64,000 nucleotides of DNA, from positions 225,676 to 289,675 of the forward strand of contig KB310691.1 in NCBI GenBank assembly GCA_000328365.1. Direction: 5' to 3'. This stretch comes from Capitella teleta. Taxonomy: Eukaryota > Annelida > Polychaeta > Capitellidae. The position numbers were made by a program, and so were the translations under genes. Each line of letters starts with the position of its first letter. The stretch's first letter is position 1. Positions 33,187-43,232 of this stretch are shown in pieces. The notes under the pieces are model-generated. The model ran no database searches. It saw nothing but the letters and a program-made list of their open reading frames with translations, and was not told where the DNA came from.

Positions 33187-36100
33187 TTAAACGACCGGCG
33201 CGAAAAATATATTTCGCGTGCATTTTCTGCCGTTCGCCCCTCGCGAATAAATCTTCAAGTCTGATATATTAGATTGCGATTTCCATCGATCTAAGGACAC
33301 CCCACGACGAAATAAACAATGTGACAACATAGACCTACGTACAACGTTACGTAAGCACAGCACATTATATTTGATTCCCACACAACATCTGAAAACCATT
33401 CAGAGCCACAAACCTTCGTTTTGACCACAAACAGAAACTCTATTGGGAGTCCATTGTCCGTCCAGGCCACAAATGATAGTTTTATTTGTCTGACCGGTGT
33501 CCAAAAACACTTGACCATCAGATGAACATTGGAGCCTGAAGCATAGACAACTTTATACAGCATTAATTTTGCTTTTTGTTAGGAAATATCTTACAAAATG
33601 GAGTCTCCCAACTGCAGAAGAAGGTTCGATGAGTTCGCGGTGAAGGTATCGGTCGGGAAGATGTACATTGGATGTGGACATGTAATTCCTATGGTAGACG
33701 CATTTTTGATAACTTAAGACAGCTAATTATATGCAAATGAATGCATGTAAACAAATAAATGTAGCTTCATATTGCCGGACGTTTTCAATTGTTATAACAG
33801 AAGTCAGATGCAGCATCCGCAGAGTATGGGACGGTGTGAGTATCATAATTCCATGGTTGCCAACCAATCAGCGTGGACTCCTACATGGTTTAAGTATGCA
33901 CATATGACAAGCAATTGCGCAATCCAAGTATCATTGTGCATAAGCATAGTAATTTTACGACTCGAATGACCCTCGAATTTGCGGGTATATAATAGTAATG
34001 AATGGGCATGCAATGCTCTGAATCGGCTGACAGTCGTGATTAGCCGAGATCATATTGTCATACACCACATTTATATAATTGCATAAGTCATCATGCGAAA
34101 TAAACGATATACTAATCAGGCATGACGACCTTAAGTTGGCGTCCACTTCCCTGCATCAAGTGCGATCCTTGCTGAAATTATTTTGGTCACGCCTTGTTTG
34201 CTGTTCTGAGAATTTGCTCTGAATATTCACAAATTGATCTCACGGTACTATATGCGCGAAGGTCGGAATCAGGTAAGGAAAGCGGACATGCAGGTCAGAA
34301 GACGAACCTAAGATTAAGATGAATATAACATACTGAAGGTCGTCTTGTTAATAATGACAACCGAACAGCCAACTGTAAACGACGTGCTGCTGAATCGATA
34401 AAAATGTTGACAGGAAAAGTGCATCAGAAAGTGCCAATCAGAAGAATACTCAATTATTCATATTTATCAGCAGATCTAAATCGCTCAATTGCTGAGCCGT
34501 GTTCATGGCTACTCACTCCACGCTCTGAAGACCAGGGCAGCATAATTCCGTTGATGGAGACATGAGTCGCTGAGATCCATTCCATACGCCCCATAATACT
34601 GGATGCAGGTGCAATTGACACCTGTCAATTATAACATTGTCTTTAAGGGAACTTCTAACTGGAATGGTGTCACCTCCAACCAACGAAGCGTATGCAAAGC
34701 CTCGAGTGAAACATATCCGTGAGCAGTCAGAAGCATCGAGTGCACCTGTAATTTGCTGATCATGCGTGTCATTGGTGCTTAAGTAGCAGCCGATTGCGTC
34801 CTGTGAACCTGAAAAAATAGATAAAATTTTGACACGAGAGATTGCATGGAAAATGACAGCACAGTCAGTAAATGAGGTTCACGTTTCACGAAAATCACTT
34901 GATGGCTGCATTGCATCACGCTTTCCACTTTACGCCGGGATCTTTCCTAGTGACCCTCGTACATGCACCCCAAAGTTCCCAAATGAGCCTCCCCTCACCT
35001 CGGTCACTTTGATACTTGATCAAGGGGCATCCAAACAGGTCCCACTGAAGTCGAGCGTTTCTTTTGAGTCCTGAGATACGGATCTCGCTGGCCACAACGG
35101 GTTGCTGCAGCACGTTGTACGAAGCCATCGTCTGATCACCACTCGATTCAATCTAAACGAGATGGGAGGTGTGCATCAGGAGCATGATTCCACTGTGATC
35201 CAACCTGCTCCTTTGCACTCCATTTTGTGGCGAAATCGTCATCCATTCGACCGTAGCTCCCTGTGTATGTTACCCATTCGCCATTGACTTTATATTCCAA
35301 ATGATACGACGATACCCAACCCGATAGAACATTCCCAGAACCTGCGATGGATACACATGTCATCAAAAGAAAAAAAGGAATTATTTACAGAAACATGTTG
35401 CCCCTCTTTCCTGACCCACTGGATAATTAGGATATGTAAACAAGAATTAAATGTAGATAATTTATGGTTAAGCACGCATGGCGATGATTTAATAAGTGGA
35501 TGGCATTGACGAATTACACCGGTATATATAGAATGTAATCATATAATGATTTTCTTACCACGGGTGAGAATACCCGTGAGGACCACAGGTGATTCAAACT
35601 GCGCAATGATGTGATCGCTGACTACTTTCCATGATTTCCGAGCGTAAACCCTGAAAGGGAAGATTGTCTTTGCATTAAAAGCATTACAAACCGAAGATCC
35701 TTAGTTCAGCTGATGCTGGAGGTTTGATGACAGGTATTATATCATCATTGGCTCATTATGTAAAACAATAGCTACTCCCCCATCCCCCGGTCCCCCCTCT
35801 CCGCTTCCGACAAAGGTGAGATGAAAGGAGAGATGTGTCTTGCAAACACCTTTGCTACCTGGCTTGTTGCATCGATGGTTGTTGGAATCCGTCGGCAGAA
35901 AATTCAACCAAATTCTTAACAAACAACTGTTCTTCACACCATCCTGCAATAATAGTATTCATAATCACAAAATGATCATGCATAACCACCCACCTTGCGT
36001 AAAACATATTGATTTCTTCTCCTGAAGATAACCAGGAGGTTTCAGATAATACTTCGCCTCGTGCCGTATTCCATGTCGATACAAATCACCACAGCTCTCC

Positions 36101-38686
36101 GCAAAAGGAAACTTCCCTACAATATTCATAATACGATGCAGTTAACATAATCAGTATGCATAACTACAGCCATACTTATCAGATAGACGCTGAATAGTGT
36201 CTCATTATCATGAACCCCACCGCAGATTTGTTGAGGAAACCCACGGCACCCTTGGTGGCAGTGCAGGTGAGCCACTTCCTCCAGGGCCCCACGCCCACTC
36301 AAGCAGACACAGGTGTCGTGATGGAGAGCAGCCAGGTTGCTATTCTCCGATCGACAGACTTCAATGCAGTATTGAACTGTCATTTCATCGTTCGTGATCG
36401 TTTCGGGTGATTCTTTCAGCACTCGATGGCAGCCAACGGAACCTTTTTTGAGTATATTTATTTGGAAGTAACTCTCGCACATTCACGTTCACCTTGATTT
36501 TGTTCGCAAACGAAATTCTTGCCAAATTCTTTCACGTCGGTTACATCCCCATTTAGACTCAATCGCAGATAACGTCGTCCGAGATTGAACACAGCAGCTT
36601 CGTTTGGAATATAATTATACAAGGAACCATCGAGAGACCAGTACTGCCTGGTGTAATCGTACGAAACTGCACCCAGCACCAATTCTTCCATCCCGAGACA
36701 AGGCAGCTCATTGGCTATGCTCAACAGCCAATCAAATTCAGCGACACTGTTCACGGTACTTGGCAGACCACCCTGTTCGCGGCAGACATCGGTGACGTCA
36801 TTGTAGCTGGATTTCACGGAAATGAAAGAATAGCAACTCGAACGGTAGCCAAACCACTGATTCGGACATGAAGTGCTATCTGTGGAAGGGACTCTAAAGG
36901 GAAGGTCACTCATGATCAAAGACTGAATACCAGTGAATCCGCATTTAGAGTAAGAGGTCAGCCCTGTTGTCCTGTTTCTCAGCATGTAAGTACCCCGAAA
37001 GAATAAATTCTGTTCGTACAGATCATTACATGATTCGGCAACTGGGTGGTCGTGTGTGACTAAATGAAGAGGTTACAACGACACCTATATAACACAAACA
37101 TCGACATACTCGGTTCAGTCATACACATGACATCTCGAGCGTCTTCACATGATCCGGTCAACCAGCGGCCATCAAAATTAAGGACGAGGCAATCTTGTGA
37201 GGGGTCATCGTCTTGCAAGGCCCAGAAAGGTCCAGCAATGTCACTTTTCCTTTATAGTATACTCACATCAACACTTTGCATATTACAGTAACACTAAGAA
37301 CCTCATTTGTTCAACGAAGCTGAGTGTCAAATCGCGATCTATAGACGCAAGTCTGCCTCCTGGAAATAGTGCTGCGCATGTCTTTTCGGCTGAGTAAAAC
37401 GGCGTAGGATTAGAGGTGTTCTTAAAAGGAATCCAGTAGCAGCGGTCATTGACCTCCACAAAGGACGATGTGCATCCGTCATCTGTGAGGAATTGGATGA
37501 GTTTGAAAGTGAAATAATTATGTGGCATAGAAAATTTAACAAACCAACTCGTAGAACCATGTAGGAAGTGTTGTCTGCGCACGATTGCAAGGAATTAGCG
37601 CTGGATTGGTTGGCTGAGTGCTCTGTCAGCTGGATGAAATCATCCAAACAGGCGCATCGATCATGACCAACTGCTGCGAGTGACTTCATTTGACCTTGGC
37701 ATAATTCACGACATAATGTCACGGTCATTGATGGATAGTCATCCAGGATTGGGGTCAATTCAGCGGTGTAGCATCCGAAATAATCTGCAGAGGATCACAC
37801 CGAAAAGTAAAGAGTAAAGAGTCACGGGAATGTATCTACCTGGGCTTCTTTTGCACACGTACGGTCGGGAGGAATTATGTGTGTGGGTGACGTCACCAAA
37901 TAGATGTAAGATTGATTGTATAGGACAGGTGTCCGTCACGAGATTGCCGTCGATCCACGCGAATTGCGTTGATCCATCACATGCGTGGATCGCATACAGA
38001 CCCGTGTGACATTCTGACGCTGCGAAAATAAAATCTTAGATTTGGTTGACCAATCATACGAAGGACGGACATTGCATCTTTTCTTGGATGAAGTCCAATT
38101 CCGCAGGAATGAGGATTGACGCTAGTAATCCACCCAAAGAGAAGCAGCTTTCTGAAGCGTCAGTCCACGACAGTGGGTCATGGAGTACAAATAAGTAGCA
38201 ATTGCCTTCGAATTCATCCCATCCTTCTTGGCAAACATGGTTCAATTCTGCTTATAAATGAAACCAAAATGGACACGTGCATTTCGTTGTATTTGAACAA
38301 TATGCTACCTTTGCATTGGGGGAGACTGAATATTGGAGACCATTGGTTTTGTGCGATGCATGTGTACGAATAAACGGTTCCTAGCAAGTTGCCTGCTTCA
38401 CCTGTTCCGTCTGGACATCGAGCCACGATCTTGGATTCCAAATCACAAGAAAGATCCTGGTTACAGTCGTGTTCCCAAACAATGTTGCTCTTCGCGGGGA
38501 GATTACAACTGACTATGGATGTTTTATTTTTTATTTTTAATAAATTTAATTTATCACTTCGCTTGTACATCACTCACCGCTTGTTGAAGATCTTTGACGA
38601 CGTTTCCAAGTCTGGCTGGGTGACAACCAGAGGATGCAAGCGACGGAACAGATGGCCAGCAGCCCCAAAGTGATGTAGTTCTTCAT
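33187..38686 (-). CDS. Mosaic lectin-like extracellular protein (19 exons)
   Basis: Nineteen phase-consistent exons give 1076 residues: 38578-38686, 38309-38512, 38071-38247, 37840-38019, 37545-37784, 37302-37482, 37110-37249, 36493-37059, 36176-36442, 35994-36116, 35859-35943, 35559-35650, 35205-35341, 34999-35152, 34674-34808, 34517-34621, 33595-33688, 33414-33550, 33187-33290. Domain order is: leader or signal anchor (1-36), sushi (37-104), C-type lectin-like (104-223), WSC (223-303), C-type lectin-like (303-410), a short FReD-start-like piece (ESCNDLYEQN) plus a third C-type lectin-like domain (410-599), WSC (599-688; GCRGFPQQICGG), a second FReD-start-like piece (ESCGDLYRHG, 688-729), F5/8C discoidin-like (729-885; WVSSYHLEYK, LQWDLFGCP), WSC (885-965), sushi (965-1042) and a basic tail. 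EPN/QPD and WND sugar motifs are missing from the lectin domains, so classical Ca-dependent sugar binding is doubtful. A recognition or adhesion role is inferred. No C-terminal membrane segment is seen. The exon 3 donor and the last two exons are the least certain. Confidence 0.82.
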
Positions 38687-38699
38687 CTTTATGCCATGG

Positions 38700-39660
38700 T
38701 TACATCCTGAGAATACGCACTTTATTATTGCGAGAATAGTAAAACCTCTTAATATAACTTTATGAAAATGGAAACATTAGAGGGAGCGAGGAGCGCCTCA
38801 TTATTCATGATGTACAAATCACATATACTTATCATGAATCTTCATTCTTTTTTTCTTCTTTTTTTATTATAAAAAAAACCCAAAACATGACCAATAATTT
38901 CTTTTAACTTTGCACCCTTTGTTCGTGAAATGATTGCAAGGGCAAATGAGATCATCATCAATTAATGAATTCCTAATTGCTTGCAATATAAATAAGATCA
39001 ATAGCATGAACTGGGTGCAATTATAAAACATAAAAATACAGATACACGCATTCAATCGTGCGATATAACAATGTCTTCTCACCGTGTCCCTTGTTCCTTG
39101 CAAGTATCCGGAGCTCTTCGAAGAGGGCCGACTGTGACGTCAAATGAGTGCCTTGCTGCAAAATAATTGCCAAGTGATAGCGTGTCAACATGTGGGATCA
39201 AGTGGATGCCGTCCACCTGGAGTGGCGTATCGTGGTTTCGAATGCAAATGCGATGTCGCACGACACGACATTTGTAATAACAAACGGTAAGCTCAGAGCA
39301 TAAATGAAAACTCCACTTAAAAGAAGTGAAGGAACAGGAAAATGCGTAATATAGAAATATTATCAATTATAACCTAATAAGTCAGCAGAAATGTTATTCA
39401 TGCTGACCGATAACGACGTCGATAAACGAATCCTTCAACGCCTGAAGATAAATAAAAAGGACAACAAATATTCTTGGTGATAATTTTCAGCCCACATAAG
39501 GCGATAATCTGCAATTCGTCAATTCAAGTGAAATAAGTCCTTTGTGTGGTGGAGAGCAAGCCCAGAATGACTCGCTTATCTCAGCAATTGTCATTGGGTC
39601 CATTTGATGAAGACGTTTATCTCCCTGTCCTCTGGCCTAGTACAGGTAAAAGGTATCGCA
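38700..39660. other. Intergenic region between divergent genes
   Basis: The lectin gene (minus) and the STEAP-like gene (plus) point away from each other here, so their promoters should lie in this roughly 1-kb interval. Apart from the TATA at 39667, no element was recognised. Confidence 0.45.
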
Positions 39661-39666
39661 GGAAGC

Positions 39667-39673
39667 TATATAA
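39667..39673 (+). promoter_or_regulatory. TATA box of the STEAP-like gene
   Basis: TATATAA lies about 50 nt upstream of the 5' UTR splice donor at 39720. A start about 25-30 nt downstream would place the ATG at 39677 outside or at the very edge of the transcript, supporting the ATG at 39770. Confidence 0.5.
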
Positions 39674-39719
39674 TTATTGAAGTTGCGACAGAGCTGCATG
39701 CATAGAACGTTATCGCAAG

Positions 39720-39769
39720 GTAAGGTTCTCCCTTCGTTTGCTCATTCATTAATAATTCTTGAATTTCAG
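39720..39769 (+). other. 50-nt intron in the STEAP-like 5' UTR
   Basis: CAAG|GTAAGG opens it and TTGAATTTCAG closes it directly before the ATG. A branch-like CATTCATTAAT lies inside. Its size matches the introns of neighbouring genes. Confidence 0.7.
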
Positions 39770-41260
39770 ATGTCCAAGTCCAGCGACTACCAACACACCC
39801 AAAGCATCGGTGTCGTCGGGACTGGAGACTTCGGCCGGGCGTTCTCTGTTCGTGTGTCCAGCGCCGGTTATCGTGTGGTCATTGGGAGCAGAGATCCCCA
39901 CAGCAGAGCGAAATTCTTGTCGAAGGTGGACCCCGCTCTTCAAGGGATCCCTGTTGTTACCATCCAAGAATGCATCGAGAAATCCAACATCGTCGTGTTT
40001 GCGCTGAGCTCTGAAGACCAAAGATCGTTGGCCTTGGCTCAACAAGACCGGCTCAAAGGCAAGATCGTCGTGGACGTTAGCAATACCACTGCCCAGAATG
40101 CAACCGACCAAAGCCAAGCAGAGCAGCTTCAAAGCTTTCTTCCTCAGACGCACGTCATCAAGGCATTCAACACTGTTTCAGCGTATGCTCTGGGAGAGGA
40201 TGGCAATGCAAGAGCGAGCAGATCTGTTTTTGTCTGTGGCAATCAGGCATCTGCAAGAGCTGAGGTGTCAAAGTTGGCGGTTAGTATGGCTCTCCAGGTG
40301 GTCGACATGGGAGGTGTTGCCAGCGCCAGAGCCTTAGAGAAGAGCATGCAGACGATGTTTGCCGGCTGGGGCTGGGCGACCATCGTGATTTGCCTCTTGT
40401 TCGTCTTCTGGTTGGTCTTCACTATGCTCGTTTACCATTTCGCACACAGTAGAAGCAACATCTGGCTGAGATTCCCATCAAATCTCATCAATAAAGTGTT
40501 TGGTTGCATGGCCCTCACACTGCTGGCGTTGTGCTACTTGCCCGGGTGCATTGTGGCAATTGTGCAGCTTGTAAGAGGAACCAAGAACAAGGCCCTGCCT
40601 CAATGGATGTGCACGTGGCTGCAGATGAGGAAGCAAATGGGTCTGTTTGGGCTGCTCTTCGCTCTCACTCACTGCTGCCTGAGTCTGGTAATCCTAGATC
40701 CAGCTTATCTGTCGAGTTGGTACGAGAACTCAAGAGTAACCATCCCTGCTAATCAAACTGGTAACCTCGTGGTTAGATTCAGCTCTAGAATGAACTGGGC
40801 TGGAGAGACGACGATCCTATTTGCTACGCTGTCAACCGCTCTGTACTGCATTGTCGTAATCACCTCTCTGCCATCTGTGGGGAGATTATTGAACTGGAAG
40901 GAGTGGAACTTCGTCCAAACATACATGGGTCTCCTCTGCATGGTCTTCGCTTGCACTCACATCACTGTCAAAGGATATAGTTCTTGGATCTCAACGAGTT
41001 TCGTTGATTTGATACAAAGCAAGGACCTCGTCAGCCAATTCCTCCCGTGGGCTGTCCTCCTCGTCCGCATCGTCTTGTGGATTCCTTGCATCAACAGCCG
41101 ACTCTGGCGCATCCGTAGAGGACGCGTGGAGAAGTACCCACAGGGCATTGAGGGTGCTGCATCAGAAGACAGCCACATGCACATGAAGTCCACTACACAC
41201 GAAATTACGGTGGACACACATGGACTGGACAACAAAGCATTCATGGCCACCGATTTGTGA
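39770..41260 (+). CDS. STEAP-family metalloreductase (STEAP2/3/4-like)
   Basis: The 496-residue protein has an intronless coding region. STEAP reductases pass electrons from NADPH through FAD and one heme to reduce Fe(III) or Cu(II) at the membrane. The N-terminal part is an F420H2:NADP-oxidoreductase-like Rossmann domain: GVVGTGDFGRAF, then VVIGSRDP, VDVSN and VKAFNTVSA. About six membrane segments follow from residue 225 on. His301 (in FALTHCC) and His397 (in FACTHITVKGY) are placed like the axial heme ligands of STEAP4. An in-frame ATG 31 codons upstream exists, but splice sites and the TATA position argue that it lies in or before a 5' UTR intron. The soluble C-terminal tail is His/Ser-rich. 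Full length, no defects seen. Confidence 0.93.
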   Translation: MSKSSDYQHTQSIGVVGTGDFGRAFSVRVSSAGYRVVIGSRDPHSRAKFLSKVDPALQGIPVVTIQECIEKSNIVVFALSSEDQRSLALAQQDRLKGKIVVDVSNTTAQNATDQSQAEQLQSFLPQTHVIKAFNTVSAYALGEDGNARASRSVFVCGNQASARAEVSKLAVSMALQVVDMGGVASARALEKSMQTMFAGWGWATIVICLLFVFWLVFTMLVYHFAHSRSNIWLRFPSNLINKVFGCMALTLLALCYLPGCIVAIVQLVRGTKNKALPQWMCTWLQMRKQMGLFGLLFALTHCCLSLVILDPAYLSSWYENSRVTIPANQTGNLVVRFSSRMNWAGETTILFATLSTALYCIVVITSLPSVGRLLNWKEWNFVQTYMGLLCMVFACTHITVKGYSSWISTSFVDLIQSKDLVSQFLPWAVLLVRIVLWIPCINSRLWRIRRGRVEKYPQGIEGAASEDSHMHMKSTTHEITVDTHGLDNKAFMATDL

Positions 41261-41373
41261 ATTCATACACAGTGCACCAATGAGAACGAAAGCAATTCCT
41301 TCTCCACGCTGTACAATGTGCATGCTGAACAGATCACTATCAAATCAAGCCCGAAGTTGATTTGTTTAAATAT

Positions 41374-41379
41374 AATAAA
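41374..41379 (+). terminator. Polyadenylation signal of the STEAP-like gene
   Basis: AATAAA lies about 115 nt after the stop and is followed by a GT-rich stretch at about 41405. Confidence 0.6.
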
Positions 41380-41585
41380 GAAATCATGTTTAATATCTTA
41401 TAACTCGTGTTTGCTCGGTCGTCTGATATTGCGTGCGTTTGCTGCACGCACGCACGCACATGCATAGTTGTGTGAACGGCGCTTTAAGAGATGGGGGCTT
41501 TATGAGCTGTATGTCGGGAATTGCATGACTAACACTGTGCATTTGAACTAAAAGCTCGCATTGTCGATTTCATTCCTTGGTTAAT

Positions 41586-41781
41586 TAAGGGATAAGTCAC
41601 GGGAAGGAGATGGATATCGGCAGATAAACAAGTTCAAGAGATTCTGGAGCCAAATAACCGACGAGACGAGTTATCTGGCTTTAGGGTCACGAGAACTTGT
41701 TTATCTGACGATAATAATCGACTTCCGAGTGGCTTAACCGGATTATACCACGAAATATACCTTCAAACTCTATCGAGTCGA
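41586..41781. mobile_element. Foldback MITE, copy 2
   Basis: It matches copy 1 (4996-5200) along its length, including CAGATAAACAAGTT, GAGAACTTGTTTATCTG and CCGAGTGGCTTAACCGG. It lies about 200 bp after the STEAP-like poly(A) signal. Confidence 0.6.
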
Positions 41782-42189
41782 GTGATGCTTTATTTGGCTT
41801 TGAGTGCACCATTGTGAAAAGTTATTTTTACGCAGTTGGTCTGTTAGACACCTGGGCAAAACCTACAACAAATTCTTCTCAGAGCCCGATAAAACGATTA
41901 TTAAATCTCCAGTATCAATAAATAGTAATATAAAATGTATTTCCTTTTAGAACAATGTCAATTTCCACCAAAATCGATTGAGATTCGCCAATACAGCAAA
42001 ATAAATGACCTTTGACCTGTCAGATCACCGTTATGTTTAGGAATGAACGACGCTATACACTCGCATTTCGCGTATGTGATGCTTTCGTTTTCGATGAAGT
42101 TTTGGAAAAATCATAAACAGTTCATAAAAGTCATGTTTTAAGGTACGTTTACCACTGATCACTTGTCTCGTCATGTCTTATACATTCCT

Positions 42190-42345
42190 TGGCAGATAGC
42201 CAAATCCGACTTACGCTACTTAAGTTAAGTTCAGCAAAAATGCGTTTGTGGAATCGACTTAGCTTGAAAACTTAACTTAACGCCTGGCCGGAGGACTTAA
42301 CTTAAGTCCCAAAGTTAAGTTTCTTTCTGGAATCGGCCCCTGATC
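42190..42345. mobile_element. Small MITE with AACTTAA-rich palindromes
   Basis: Repeated ACTTAAGTTAAGT and its inverse, with GTGGAATCGACTTAG near the left and TCTGGAATCGGCCCC at the right end, suggest a non-autonomous DNA transposon about 150 bp long. Confidence 0.4.
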
Positions 42346-42349
42346 TGAT

Positions 42350-43198
42350 CCTGTTTTTAACACCTGCAGTTAAAGAACATCGAAACATTTTATGTAAATT
42401 TTGCGCTTCAAACGAAATCAATATAAAAATAAAAATAAAGTATCTGCATATAGGCAAAAATTGAGCTAATCGTACAGCAGATCATCATAACGCCCAATCA
42501 GCGATTGCGTTGTGAAATTGCATTTTGAGACTTTAACATTAGGTAAATGGCGAGAGGGATCCATGATCTATGCTATTTGTTTATTTATACGCGTTATTTA
42601 TGCACGAATAAATCACTCAAATACACAAGGCTGGTTGGCTGGCAGACTCACTGAGTGGTATAATTTAAAATAAATACGAATTCAATTTGATGTAATCGAC
42701 AAAAGAATGAAATGGGAAATGGACAATATTGCGAAGGGTATGCATGTGTACGGGCAGTGAAATGAACATAACATTGAAATTTACATTTTCACGTGAAGTC
42801 TGTGAAAATACGAGGAAGCTCGATTGAAGACTGATTTAATTTTCGCACAACGCTCGCGTGAAGATGTCAATTTCATTGCTATGTTCATTTCACTGCTCGA
42901 CATCTGAGTGGCACAATTATGTATTTTAAGAAACTTCATGAGCGGTGCACTCGAATGGACAAATTGGTTCTACGGAATTGAGAAGTCAGAACTCGGGATT
43001 TAATAGGCGTTTCGTGCTGAGATCGAGATCAACAAATTGGTGGTTTTCACATAATAATTAATTGCCATGTGCGTGACTTAGATACATCACATTTGCGGAG
43101 GAAATGTGGAGTATATTTGGCATTAATCAGCATGTACCTTAAACCATGAGTAAATATACAGGGGAAAATGTTGATAAGTATTTTAGATGGCTGTTCGG

Positions 43199-43232
<34 letters not shown>

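Noticed and set aside
39677-39769. N-terminal 31-residue extension of the STEAP-like protein
   Set aside because: Splice sites and the TATA position place this stretch mostly in a 5' UTR intron.
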